Shown here piece by piece: positions 1 to 8,184 of a stretch of DNA of 28,401 nt; the first letter of the stretch is position 1; each line of letters starts with the position of its first letter. This DNA is from CAVTWS01 sp964390555 (GTDB lineage Bacteria > Actinomycetota > Acidimicrobiia > Acidimicrobiales > SHLQ01), in contig CAYMJU010000192.1 of assembly GCA_964390555.1 (NCBI GenBank), forward strand, positions 1 through 28,401, in the 5' to 3' direction. A program made the translations under genes and the position numbers. The notes under the pieces are model-generated. The model saw only the letters and a list, made by a program, of their open reading frames with translations. It was not told the DNA's origin and did not search any database.

Positions 1-1
1 C

Positions 2-1042
2 TACTCGTCGGGCTCGACCGGGCGTCCCAAGGGTGCCAAGCACACCGATTCGTCGGCGGCCGCGGGGTCGAACGGGTTCATCAGCAACCTCGGACTCCTG
101 CGCACCGACGTCTTCCCGATGGCCTACCCGATCACCCACATCGGCGGTATCGCCTTTCTGGTCGCGCAGCTCCGCGTGGGTGGTCGCATCGTGCTGCTCG
201 ACGCCTTCGACCCGGCGGCGAGCCCGCTGGTCATGGCCGAGCACGGGGCCACGATCCTCGGCTCGGCGCTGCCGTTCTTCACGGCGTACCTGGCCGCCCA
301 GCGCACGTACGGCTCCACCCCGCTGTGGCCGAAGCTGAGGTTCTGCTCGGCCGGCGGCGCCCCGGTCCCGCCCGACCTGCACTACGAGATCCAACGCGAG
401 ATGGGCGGGCGCGGCCTGCTCAACGGGTGGGGGCTTACCGAGTTCCCGGTGGCGTCGTTCACCCAGCTCGCCGACGCCGACGAGGTCCACGCAAACACGG
501 TGGGCCGCCCGGTCACCGGCGTTTCGGTCCGGGTCGTCGGCATCGACGGCGTCGAGCAGACAGCCGGCGCCGAGGGCGAGCTCCGGGTGAAGGGACCCCA
601 AATGCTGTGCGGCTACGTCGACCCGGCGCTCGACGCCGACGCCTTCGACGAGCAGGGGTACTTCCGGACCGGCGACCTCGGCATGGTCGACGACGCCGGC
701 AACATCAAGGTGACCGGCCGGCTCAAGGACATCATCATCCGCAACGCCGAGAACATCTCGGCGGTCGAGGTCGAAAACGTTCTCTACAGCCACCCGGCGA
801 TCGGCGACGTGGCGGTCGTCGGGCTGCCCGATGCCCGAACCGGCGAGCGGGCGTGCGCAGTGGTGCAGCTCGCACCCGGGCACGACTCGATCACGCTGGC
901 CGACATCGCTGCCCACTGTCGCGAGCACGGGCTGGCGAACCAGAAGATCCCCGAGCAACTCGAGATCGTCGACGTTCTGCCTCGCCATCCCCAGGGCAAG
1001 ATCCTCAAGCACGAGATCCGCGCCCGACTGCTGGGCGACTGA
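2..1042 (+). CDS. Acyl-CoA / aryl-CoA ligase (AMP-forming), 5'-truncated
   Basis: C-terminal two thirds of an ANL-superfamily adenylate-forming enzyme; the window edge removes the N-terminus. The reading frame is open from base 2 and starts inside the P-loop motif YSSGSTGRPKGAKH. It continues through the A5 motif WGLTE, the TGD motif in YFRTGDLG, the hinge GRLKDIIIRNAENI and the catalytic lysine in PRHPQGKILKHEIR near the C-terminus. The family activates a carboxylic acid as acyl-AMP and transfers it to CoA. The WGLTE form and the overall look resemble cyclohexanecarboxylate- and aryl-acid-CoA ligases more than long-chain FadD, but the substrate is not readable. It converges on the molybdoenzyme gene with 11 bases between the stop codons. 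ANL membership is certain; specificity is a guess. Confidence 0.92.
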   Translation, partial: YSSGSTGRPKGAKHTDSSAAAGSNGFISNLGLLRTDVFPMAYPITHIGGIAFLVAQLRVGGRIVLLDAFDPAASPLVMAEHGATILGSALPFFTAYLAAQRTYGSTPLWPKLRFCSAGGAPVPPDLHYEIQREMGGRGLLNGWGLTEFPVASFTQLADADEVHANTVGRPVTGVSVRVVGIDGVEQTAGAEGELRVKGPQMLCGYVDPALDADAFDEQGYFRTGDLGMVDDAGNIKVTGRLKDIIIRNAENISAVEVENVLYSHPAIGDVAVVGLPDARTGERACAVVQLAPGHDSITLADIAAHCREHGLANQKIPEQLEIVDVLPRHPQGKILKHEIRARLLGD

Positions 1043-1043
1043 A

Positions 1044-1060
1044 CGCCTCGGGTTCAGGCG
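1044..1060. terminator. Small stem-loop between convergent genes
   Basis: CGCCT (1044-1048) and AGGCG (1056-1060) form a perfect 5-bp stem with a 7-base loop, between the ligase stop (1042) and the molybdoenzyme stop (1054-1056), which it overlaps. There is no T-tract. It may serve as a weak two-way terminator; in DNA this GC-rich, chance is a real alternative. Confidence 0.25.
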
Positions 1061-3036
1061 AGCGAGACCTCGACCGGGGTCCCGGAGAGTCGCGGCATCC
1101 CGGTGAGCGAGTCGAGGGTGTCGGCGTCGATCAGCCGGTTGACGTTGCTCTCGCCCCAACCGTGTGGGATCGCCACGGCGCCGGCGACGACATCGCTGGT
1201 GACCCGGGCGGCGACGGTCAGCTGACCGGTCGACGAGCGAACGACCACCATGTCGCCGTCGTTCAAGCCTCGGCGGGCGGCATCGACCGGGTTCAGCCAC
1301 GCCTCCATGCGCTCGCCGTCGCGGTAGGCCCGGGTGTTCTCACGTCGGAGCTGGCGGCGCGGGGTGAGAACGAGCGTGGCGGACGCATCGCCGGGTGACC
1401 AGGCCGCGAGCTGCGCGACGAGGGCCGGCGGCGCCAGGTGCCAGCAGCCGTCGGGAAGACGTTCGGTCACCCAGCCGTACACGGGGTCCTCGACGACCGG
1501 TGCGCCGTCGGTGGCTCCGAGCGCGTCGAAGTCGGCGCCGCGTGCAACTCGACGCAGCACGTCGTCGGTCGTGGTCGTGGCGGGATCGCCGACGAGGTCA
1601 TAGCCGCACCTCGACGCGATCTGGGCGAGGGTCAGCCAACCGGGCGGTCGGTCGGCTGGGGACTCGACGACCGCGTGGGTGTACTGGGTCATGCGGGCCG
1701 GTAGGTACAAGTCGAGGCCGGGCAGGTCGGGCCGTTCGAGCTGGTCGGGGCAGGCGAACAGATGAGTGGCGAGCACGCCGGTCTCGTTGGCGAACAGCTC
1801 GAGCACGATCAACACGTCGAGCTTCTGCAGCGCGGCCGTGAGACGCTCGGTGTCGGGCAGGCACACCGCGGCGTTGCCGCCGGTGACGATCAGGGCCCGG
1901 AGCCGCCCGGACTCGATCTCATCGGGGATCAGTGCCGCCGGCCACTCGGCGCCGACGTTGAGCGCCCCGGGGCACCCCAGCGGCGCCGGCAGCCCGGTCG
2001 CCGCGGCCGGCAGGGTCGGTCGCTCGTCGAGGCGGGTGAGGAAGCCGGGGTTGAACCACACGCCGTCAGACCGGTCGACCGAGTCGGTCACGATCATCAG
2101 CGCCCACGCCAGCCACTCGGTGAGGTTGCCGGCGACCGACATCGTGCTGCCGGTCCCGGGCACCACCGCCAGCTGACCGGCCCGATGCACGGCGTCGGCC
2201 AATCGGGCGAGCTCGCCGGTCGACAGCCCGGTCACCGCGGCTGCGTGGTCGACGTCGAAGCGCTCGACGCTGTTGCCCAGCTCGGTGAGACCGTCGGCGG
2301 TCAACGCGTCGAAGCTCGCGGCATCGCGGCGGGCGAGCACGTCGCGGATCAAGAACGCCAGCACCGCGGGATCGGTGCCGGGCCGCGCTGGCAGGTGACC
2401 GTCAGCGTGCCGGGCGGTTTCGGTGACACGCGGGTCGACGACCCACACCTCGCCCCGGGCCCGAGCGGCGCGCAGCCACTCGACCGGATTCGCGAAGCCG
2501 GTGAACTGACCGTGCGAGACCACAGGGTTGGAGCCGACGAACACCACGAGGCGACTGTCCGGGCCGACGTGAGGGATGACCGCGGTCGTCCCGGCCACCA
2601 GCGAGGTAACGACGACCCGGGCGATGCCATCGACGGTGGCGGTGCTGTAGTTGTGGTTCGTGCCGAGGGCCTGGCGGAACTTGCGGGCGGCGAACGTTGC
2701 TGCGGGGTCGATGAACCCGCCCGATCCCATGAAGAAGCCGACCGAACCGGGCCCGTGGTCCGCGATCACCCCCGCCAGCGCCGCGGCCGCCTGGTCGACG
2801 GCCTCGTCGATCGGGGCCGGTCCCAGCGCGCCGTCGGCCCGCACGAACGCGCCCGACAGGCGATCGGGATGATGGTGCAGGTCGCCGAGCGCCCGGCCTT
2901 TCGGGCAGAGGTAGCCGTGCGACAGCGGGTGGTCGGGATCGCCTCGCACCTCGACCACCTGATCACCGTCGACGGTCACGAGGGTGCCGCACGCGGCGAT
3001 GCAGATCCGGCAGAAACTCCTGACCGTCGTGCTCAT
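1054..3036 (-). CDS. Molybdopterin-dependent oxidoreductase, single subunit
   Basis: 660-residue member of the DMSO-reductase/formate-dehydrogenase superfamily. The N-terminal Fe4S4 site is complete: C9, C12, C16 and C44 (CxxCxxxC...LCPKGR). The molybdopterin domains follow, and the C-terminal MGD-binding domain ends with PHGWGESNVNRLID and DSLTGMPRLSG. By eye, the segment VDGIARVVVTSLVAG lines up with the formate-dehydrogenase segment VDCCARVUHGPSVAG, which puts V142 where Sec, Cys or Ser would bind molybdenum. The start is ATG at 3036. No Tat signal is visible, so it is probably cytoplasmic. No electron-transfer subunit or cofactor gene lies beside it. The superfamily is secure; the substrate is unknown. 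Confidence 0.9.
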   Translation of the reverse strand: MSTTVRSFCRICIAACGTLVTVDGDQVVEVRGDPDHPLSHGYLCPKGRALGDLHHHPDRLSGAFVRADGALGPAPIDEAVDQAAAALAGVIADHGPGSVGFFMGSGGFIDPAATFAARKFRQALGTNHNYSTATVDGIARVVVTSLVAGTTAVIPHVGPDSRLVVFVGSNPVVSHGQFTGFANPVEWLRAARARGEVWVVDPRVTETARHADGHLPARPGTDPAVLAFLIRDVLARRDAASFDALTADGLTELGNSVERFDVDHAAAVTGLSTGELARLADAVHRAGQLAVVPGTGSTMSVAGNLTEWLAWALMIVTDSVDRSDGVWFNPGFLTRLDERPTLPAAATGLPAPLGCPGALNVGAEWPAALIPDEIESGRLRALIVTGGNAAVCLPDTERLTAALQKLDVLIVLELFANETGVLATHLFACPDQLERPDLPGLDLYLPARMTQYTHAVVESPADRPPGWLTLAQIASRCGYDLVGDPATTTTDDVLRRVARGADFDALGATDGAPVVEDPVYGWVTERLPDGCWHLAPPALVAQLAAWSPGDASATLVLTPRRQLRRENTRAYRDGERMEAWLNPVDAARRGLNDGDMVVVRSSTGQLTVAARVTSDVVAGAVAIPHGWGESNVNRLIDADTLDSLTGMPRLSGTPVEVSLA

Positions 3037-3068
3037 TGCCGCCCAGTCTGTCAGGTCACGCCGAACTG

Positions 3069-4940
3069 TCAGTTGTCGTCGAGGCCGAACGGGTCGTCGT
3101 CGAACGGCTCGATAACTGCTTCCGGTTGCTCGATGGGCGTCTCGCGAGTCGGCGGGAGATCAGCCGCACCGGGTATCGCGTCGATGATCGGATCGACCGA
3201 CACGGGGGTCGCGTCACCGGTTGGCGCGAGGACAGTCGGGTCGGCGGTGACCGCTGCACCGGCGCCGAAGTCGTCCTCGTCGGCCGCCTGCTGTTCGGCG
3301 AGGAGGGCGCGGGCCGCGTCTTCGCTGAACGTCGCGACAGTCTTGGTTCGGTCGTCCTCGGAGCCGAGAAAGAAGTCGACGCCCTTCTCGGCGATCTTCT
3401 TGATGATCCCCTGCTCGGCGGCCGCAGAGTCACGCTTGAACGTGTCGGCGTCGATGTCGGCCGCCCCGGCGACCGCGCCCTTGAGGTCGCCCTCGAAGAA
3501 GCTGGCGATGGCCTCGGACGGCACGCCCGGTATGCCGGCGAGCAGGGCGATGTTCTCGATGTTCTCGGGGTCGGTCAGGTCGGTGCTGACGAAGAAGGCG
3601 CTCTCCCGCTCGTTGACCACCTCGATGTCGTCGACCTCGATCTCACGAATGAAATCGAGGCTCGAGCTGAGTGCGCCCTTCTCGGTGAAGCCGAGCGATA
3701 CCTCGGCGCCGAGGCGCGTGCTGAACGTCTCCTCGCCGTCGTCGAAGGAGTCGCGGCCGAACTGGGGTAGTCCCGGCTGGATCAGTCGTCCGTCATCGAC
3801 GCCGATCCTGGTCACCTGGCCGATCTGGTCGCGGCTCGTCTCGACCCCGTCGACCTCGGACTCCCGGAAGAAGCCCGACTGTCCCTCGGCGAGGCCGTCC
3901 TCGCCACCGGCGGCGATGAAGGCTCCGACCTCGTCGCGTTCCTCGCCGTCGGCGGTGAGCTCCTCGCGGGCGAAGCCGATGTCGCCTTCGAGCTGGCCGT
4001 CGGAGAACCCGGCGTTCCGAGTGACCGCGACCTCGTCGCGCTCGACCTCGGCGCCGTCCGCGAACTGCTCGCGGGCGAACCCACGATCCTTTCCCGCCTG
4101 GGCGTCCGACGCATCGGTGTTGAGCGTCGCCACGAGCTCGTCGCGCTCGGTCACGACGCCGTCGGCGGCGGTCTGACCGAACACCCCGAGATCGATCCCG
4201 GCTTGCCCTGTCGAGGCGTCGAGGTTGGCCGTGATACCGACCTCTTTGGTGATGAGGTCGCCGTCGGCGTCGACCGCCTCGGCGAAGGCCGCCAGATCGA
4301 CGCCGCGCTGACCGCTCGCGGTGGCGCCGGTCGTCACGGAGACACCGACGTCGCCTTCGACCCCCAGGATCCCGCCGCCGATCGTCGCCTCGCGCCGCAC
4401 CGTCCCGGTCGTCTCGTCGACGGCTCGCTCGATCCCCGCGTCGAAGTCGGCGAGGAGCGTGTCGGCTCGGGCGCCGAGTCCGAGGTCCCCGTCGGAGCGG
4501 TCGAGGTCGACATCGACACCGAGCTCGCGCCCGAGCACGTTGACGTCGGCGCTGAACCCCTCGCCCTCGACGGACTGGAACGAGACCGCACCGCCGGTGA
4601 CCGCCTCGGCGACGTTGCCGGCGGCGTTGACGACGACCCGTGCCGCGTCGCGGATGGGGTCGATGACCTGGCCCACCGCGTCGGCGACGGTGTCGGCGGC
4701 ATCGCGTACCCGGCCGCCGATGCCCCCCTCCTCGATGAACTCCTGCCGGCGTTCGACCCTCTCGGCCCGCCGGTTCACGGTGTTGCGGCCCACGTCTTCG
4801 AGGCGGTCGCCCACCCCGTCGAGGCGATCCTCGATGCCGTCGGTCAACCGGTCGAAGCCAACCTCGGCGCGCGCCAGCACCGCCCGGCCGCCCTCGGCCA
4901 GCCCGTCCATGAAGTCGTCGAACCGATCACCGAAGGCCAC
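3069..4940 (-). CDS. Acidic 35-residue tandem-repeat protein of unknown function
   Basis: 623 residues; family not recognised. Residues 1-115 are predicted helical and amphipathic, with DRL at 30, 38 and 45 spaced like a coiled coil, then an Ala/Val-rich stretch (80-118). Residues 200-406 form six tandem repeats at 200, 235, 270, 305, 339 and 374 with lengths 35, 35, 35, 34, 35 and 33. The rough pattern is a hydrophobic strand, S-x-G-Q-x-G-x-D-x-G-x-F, then DG and a closing RDE plus a hydrophobic residue. A degenerate unit may precede (about 142-199) and follow (407-440). The tail (about 550-623) is rich in Pro, Asp and Ala and ends FDDDPFGLDDN. The whole protein has no His, Cys, Trp or Tyr and is strongly acidic. 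There is no signal peptide or clear membrane helix. The start is ATG 4940, divergent from the Rrf2 gene. The length, repeat period and composition support a real gene; a structural or scaffold role is only a guess. Confidence 0.85.
   Translation of the reverse strand: MAFGDRFDDFMDGLAEGGRAVLARAEVGFDRLTDGIEDRLDGVGDRLEDVGRNTVNRRAERVERRQEFIEEGGIGGRVRDAADTVADAVGQVIDPIRDAARVVVNAAGNVAEAVTGGAVSFQSVEGEGFSADVNVLGRELGVDVDLDRSDGDLGLGARADTLLADFDAGIERAVDETTGTVRREATIGGGILGVEGDVGVSVTTGATASGQRGVDLAAFAEAVDADGDLITKEVGITANLDASTGQAGIDLGVFGQTAADGVVTERDELVATLNTDASDAQAGKDRGFAREQFADGAEVERDEVAVTRNAGFSDGQLEGDIGFAREELTADGEERDEVGAFIAAGGEDGLAEGQSGFFRESEVDGVETSRDQIGQVTRIGVDDGRLIQPGLPQFGRDSFDDGEETFSTRLGAEVSLGFTEKGALSSSLDFIREIEVDDIEVVNERESAFFVSTDLTDPENIENIALLAGIPGVPSEAIASFFEGDLKGAVAGAADIDADTFKRDSAAAEQGIIKKIAEKGVDFFLGSEDDRTKTVATFSEDAARALLAEQQAADEDDFGAGAAVTADPTVLAPTGDATPVSVDPIIDAIPGAADLPPTRETPIEQPEAVIEPFDDDPFGLDDN
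3723..4343 (-). repeat. Six tandem ~105-bp coding repeats
   Basis: DNA encoding residues 200-406 of the acidic repeat protein. The unit is 35 codons (34 and 33 in units 4 and 6). Copies are diverged at the amino-acid level yet keep the SxGQxGxD core and the RDE end in most units, so they look old and selected rather than recently expanded. Confidence 0.8.
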
Positions 4941-5094
4941 GACCGAGTCCTTCGCCCGCCGACGGTCAACGGTTCACTCGGTGAGCGCGCGCCGTCTCGT
5001 CGATGACCTCCCAACCAGCGGGCCGTGGTTCCATCACGCCGACGATGCCGCCGGACCGCGCTCCGGGTGCCAGCCGCCGTGGGAAGATGCTGCG

Positions 5095-5550
5095 GTGCAG
5101 GTGACGGCTCGGGTCGACTACGCGCTGCGGGCGTTGCTCGAGCTGACGGCGGCCGAGGGCGCGGCGCTGACGCGCGACGAGTTGGCCGCGCGCCAGTCGA
5201 TCCCGCCGCGCTACCTAGAAGCGGTCCTGGGCCAGCTCCGCCAGGCCCGCCTGGTCGTAGGACAGCGAGGAGCGGCCGGTGGCTACCGGCTGGCGCGCGC
5301 GCCCGCGGAGATCAGCGTGGCCGAGGTGTCGAGGGCCGTCGACGGGCCGCTGGCGCTGGTCCAAGGTGAGCGGCCCGAGAAGGTGGTCCACCAGGGGGCT
5401 GCTGAACACCTCGGCGAGCTCTGGGTGGGATTGCGTGCGGCGATCCGCTCGGTCATGGAGTCGGTCACTCTGGCCGACCTCGTCGCCGGCGAGCTCCCGG
5501 CCGCGGTCCGCGACCTCGTTGCCGACCCCGACGCGTGGGAGCCCCGGTAA
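5095..5550 (+). CDS. Rrf2-family transcriptional regulator
   Basis: 151 residues, the usual Rrf2 size. The start is GTG 5095: GGGAAG at 5081-5086 sits 8 bases upstream, and the protein then opens with the family-typical VTARVDYALRALLELT. The winged helix-turn-helix covers about residues 1-75, with the recognition region RQSIPPRYLEAVLGQLRQARLV and the wing RGAAGGYRLAR. No cysteine is present anywhere, so it cannot bind an IscR/NsrR/RsrR-type iron-sulfur cluster through cysteines; CymR is a known cluster-free member that senses cysteine synthesis status. It is divergent from the repeat protein and converges on two TSUP transporters, often sulfite/sulfonate exporters. A role in sulfur metabolism is therefore reasonable but inferred from position only. 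Confidence 0.88.
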   Translation: MQVTARVDYALRALLELTAAEGAALTRDELAARQSIPPRYLEAVLGQLRQARLVVGQRGAAGGYRLARAPAEISVAEVSRAVDGPLALVQGERPEKVVHQGAAEHLGELWVGLRAAIRSVMESVTLADLVAGELPAAVRDLVADPDAWEPR

Positions 5551-5557
5551 CGCCGGG
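5543..5557. terminator. Small stem-loop at convergent Rrf2/TSUP ends
   Basis: CCCGG (5543-5547) pairs with CCGGG (5553-5557) around a 5-base loop that holds the Rrf2 TAA stop. The TSUP stop is one base further on. There is no T-tract. Possible shared terminator, weak evidence. Confidence 0.25.
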
Positions 5558-6325
5558 TCAGCCGACGACGAGGGTGCGCACGCTCGTGATCAGCAACAAC
5601 CCGCCGATGGCGATGCCCATCGACCTGGTCGGCAGACGCTTGACGAGCCAGGCGGCGAGCGGGGCGGCCGCAACACCACCAATCAACATGGCGAGCACGA
5701 TGCCGGCGTCGAGGTCGCCACCGCCGACGGCGCCGAGCAGCGATCCGACCGACACCGCCGCGACGGCGATCTCGGCGGTGTTAACCGAACCGACGGTGAG
5801 CCGTGGCGAGACTCCTTGGTGCAGGAGGTATGGCGTGACGATCGGACCCCACGCGCCGATGAGCCCGTTGGTGAGGCCACCGACCGCGCCAGCCGACATC
5901 ACGCCGCGGGAGGGGAGCGAGGCGGAGTCGGTGCCGCGGTCGGGGCTCGCGTCGGCCCGAGGGAGCCGTACGAAGCGGGCGAGGATTCGGAGGCCTACGA
6001 GAAGGAGCATCACCGCCAACCAGGGCGTGAGACGGTCTGCGTCGATCTGGGTCACGAGCGCAGCCCCGGCAACCGCGCCGACGCAGCCGGGCAGCGCGAG
6101 CCGCGCGACGAGACGCCGGTCGATGTTGTCGAACCGCCAGTGCGACGCCCCGGCGGCGAGGCCGGTCGCCACCTTCGCGATGTTCACGGTCGTGGAGACT
6201 GTGACCGGCGACATGCCGCCGGCGAGGAGGATCGTCGATGACGTCGGTCCGAAACCCATGCCGAGAGCTCCGTCGACCATCGAGGCGCCGAACCCGGCGA
6301 GCATGACCAGCAGGATTTCCTCCAT
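5558..6325 (-). CDS. TSUP-family membrane transporter (TauE/SafE type)
   Basis: 255-residue polytopic membrane protein. Hydrophobic segments alternate with short loops, in two halves separated by a polar linker near residues 120-140 (PRADASPDRGTDSASLPSR). Family marks are the glycine-rich first helix (MVDGALGMGFGPTSSTILLAGG) and the related second-half segment GGLTNGLIGAWGPIVTPYLL. The family (TauE, SafE, CysZ-like and relatives) exports or imports sulfite, sulfonates or other small organic anions; the substrate here is not readable. The start is ATG 6325. An AT-rich stretch with a TAGGAT box lies immediately upstream. It follows a second TSUP gene on the same strand by 35 bases and converges on the Rrf2 gene. 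Confidence 0.9.
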   Translation of the reverse strand: MEEILLVMLAGFGASMVDGALGMGFGPTSSTILLAGGMSPVTVSTTVNIAKVATGLAAGASHWRFDNIDRRLVARLALPGCVGAVAGAALVTQIDADRLTPWLAVMLLLVGLRILARFVRLPRADASPDRGTDSASLPSRGVMSAGAVGGLTNGLIGAWGPIVTPYLLHQGVSPRLTVGSVNTAEIAVAAVSVGSLLGAVGGGDLDAGIVLAMLIGGVAAAPLAAWLVKRLPTRSMGIAIGGLLLITSVRTLVVG

Positions 6326-6333
6326 AGAAGGTG

Positions 6334-6347
6334 AATCCTACCTGATT
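6334..6347 (-). promoter_or_regulatory. AT-rich dyad with possible -10 box ahead of the TSUP gene
   Basis: In the 35-base gap between the two TSUP genes, AATC (6334-6337) and GATT (6344-6347) form an inverted repeat with a 6-base spacer. The minus-strand hexamer TAGGAT (6335-6340) fits the actinobacterial TAnnnT -10 pattern and ends 9 bases before the ATG, so transcripts would be nearly leaderless. No convincing -35 box is seen. Regulator binding is an inference. Confidence 0.3.
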
Positions 6348-6360
6348 ATGGGTATTTCCG

Positions 6361-7140
6361 CTAGCCCTCGTGGGAAGGTTCTCGCAGCAGACGCAGCGTC
6401 AACTGGAGTGCGACGGCAAGGAGCAGGCCGGCGAACAGTCGATTGGCCACCGAGTCCTTCAGGCCGACCGACACGCGGGAACCGACGAAGGCCGAGACGA
6501 CACCCGCTATACCAACCACCACCGCGAGCCGCATGTCGGCGTTGCGGTTCCGCCGGTTGCGCCACGTGCCGACGATCGAGGTCGGCACCACGACGGCCAG
6601 CGATGTGCCCCGGGCGAGTGCCCCGGGGATGCCGATCGCCACCACCATGAACGGCACCATCACGATCCCGCCGCCCACCCCGAGCAACCCGGACAGCAAG
6701 CCGGTGAGGGCCCCGAACGCCACCAGCCCCAGCGCCGCGGCAACGTCGAGCGTGGCCCGCCCATCTCCGTGGGACCCGTCGAGGAGTAGCCGGATCGCGC
6801 TGAACGCCAGAAGCCCGGCGAAGCTGAACCCGAGCAGCCGTTGCGGGAGATGGCTGAGCAGCTTGGTTCCGAGCAGCACGCCGACGAGGGCACCCACGGT
6901 CAACCACCCGGCGACAGGCCAGTCGATCTTGTCGTCGAGCCAGTAGCCGGCGAGGCTCGACGTGGCGATCGGCAGCACCGCGGCAAGCGATGTGCCGTGG
7001 GCGCGGCGCTGGTCGATGGCCACCGTCGCGACGAGCGCGGGGACGATGAGTATGCCCCCGCCCACGCCGAACAACCCCGACATGAGACCGGCGACAACGC
7101 CGACTGCAGCGCCGTTGTACAGGCGGCTGCGCTCGATCAC
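6361..7140 (-). CDS. TSUP-family membrane transporter with two similar halves
   Basis: 259 residues. The internal duplication typical of TSUP proteins is plain: SGLFGVGGGILIVPAL (residues 21-36) and SGLLGVGGGIVMVPFM (150-165), each followed by an RGTSLA/HGTSLAAV segment. Seven or eight hydrophobic helices are likely. The start is taken as GTG 7140, which overlaps the TGA stop of the upstream quinone oxidoreductase gene as GTGA (7137-7140); this implies translational coupling. It is a clearly different paralogue from the neighbouring TSUP protein. The transported anion is unknown; sulfite, sulfonate or an organic acid are family precedents. Confidence 0.9.
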   Translation of the reverse strand: MIERSRLYNGAAVGVVAGLMSGLFGVGGGILIVPALVATVAIDQRRAHGTSLAAVLPIATSSLAGYWLDDKIDWPVAGWLTVGALVGVLLGTKLLSHLPQRLLGFSFAGLLAFSAIRLLLDGSHGDGRATLDVAAALGLVAFGALTGLLSGLLGVGGGIVMVPFMVVAIGIPGALARGTSLAVVVPTSIVGTWRNRRNRNADMRLAVVVGIAGVVSAFVGSRVSVGLKDSVANRLFAGLLLAVALQLTLRLLREPSHEG

Positions 7141-8147
7141 GCCGTGGGGTCGCCTCGCTCGGGGACGACGAGGACCTTGCCGGTGGCGCGCCGGTCGGCG
7201 ACCTGGCGCAACGCGGCCGCGGCTTGCTCGAGCGGATAGATGTCGCAGACGTACGGGTCGATGCGGCCGCTCACCAGGAGCTCCATCAGCTCGGCCTCGT
7301 CGCGGGCGGCGTCGGCGGGGCGGCGATCCCCGAACGTGCGCATCTCGAACCCCATGATGACCATGCCCTTGAGCAACACGAGGTTCAGCGGGATCCTCGG
7401 GATGTCGCCGGCCGCGTAACCGATCGTCACGAAGCGGCCGCCGAAGGCCATCGACCGCAGCGCCGGCTCGGCGTAGGGCCCCCCGACCGGGTCGATGACG
7501 ACGTCGACGCCACGCCGGGTGAGCGGCTTGAGGTCGTTGCGCCAGTCGGGCTGTGAGTAGTCGACTCCGTGGTCGGCGCCACGAGACCGGCACACGTCGA
7601 GACGCTCCGGGCTCGATGCCGCGGCGATGACGGTGGCTCCGAGGATCTTGGCCAGCTCCACGGCCGCCAGCCCGACCCCACCGGCCGCGCCGAGGACGAG
7701 GACGGTCTCGCCCGGTTGGACCGCAGCCACCGATCGAAGGCTGTGGTACGCCGTGGCGTAGGCGACCCAGAACCCGGCGGCCTGGCGCAGCTCGACCTCG
7801 TCGGGGACACGCTTCACGTTCGCGGCCGAGGCGATCAGCTCTTCGGCGAAGGCGCCGTTCATCAACGCGCCGAACACCCGGTCGCCGAGCACCCATCGGT
7901 CGACGCCGTCGCCGACCGCGGTGACTTCGCCGGCGTACTCGCTGCCGGGGATGAACGGCACCGGCAACTGGACCTGATACTTGTTGTCGAGGAACAACAC
8001 GTCGGGGAAGTTGACCGCCGCGGCGCCCACCCGAACCCGGATCTCGCCCGGCCCCGGTACGGGACGAGGGACGTCCTCGACCACCACGTTCTCGGGTGGG
8101 CCGTGAGCGCGACACATCGCGGCCCGGATCGTCTCGCTCTCACTCAC
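7137..8147 (-). CDS. Zinc-independent quinone oxidoreductase (MDR superfamily)
   Basis: 336 residues, family length about 325-340. The N-terminal catalytic domain contains VNFPDVL and PGSEYAGEV (67-75); the Rossmann domain carries the NADP-binding AAGGVGLAAVELAK (154-167). The cysteine and histidine ligands of zinc alcohol dehydrogenases are absent, which fits the QOR/acryloyl-CoA-reductase-like branch that reduces quinones, enones or enoyl-CoA with NADPH. GTG 8147 gives the longest form; ATG 8117 (MCRAHGPPENV) matches usual family starts almost as well, and neither has a clear Shine-Dalgarno. It is the first gene of a coupled pair with a TSUP transporter. Confidence 0.9.
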   Translation of the reverse strand: MSESETIRAAMCRAHGPPENVVVEDVPRPVPGPGEIRVRVGAAAVNFPDVLFLDNKYQVQLPVPFIPGSEYAGEVTAVGDGVDRWVLGDRVFGALMNGAFAEELIASAANVKRVPDEVELRQAAGFWVAYATAYHSLRSVAAVQPGETVLVLGAAGGVGLAAVELAKILGATVIAAASSPERLDVCRSRGADHGVDYSQPDWRNDLKPLTRRGVDVVIDPVGGPYAEPALRSMAFGGRFVTIGYAAGDIPRIPLNLVLLKGMVIMGFEMRTFGDRRPADAARDEAELMELLVSGRIDPYVCDIYPLEQAAAALRQVADRRATGKVLVVPERGDPTA

Positions 8148-8184
8148 GCCGGTCGAGCGTAGTGGTGAGCCCGGAGTCGCTGCC

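Noticed and set aside
325..1398. 357-codon plus-strand frame over the ligase end
   Set aside because: It overlaps the ligase in another frame and is Arg/Pro low-complexity, typical of a shadow frame.
1762..4176. Very long open frame (804 codons) on the plus strand
   Set aside because: It runs antisense to the molybdoenzyme and the repeat protein, is rich in Arg, Gly and Ser without domain motifs, and is a GC-bias shadow.
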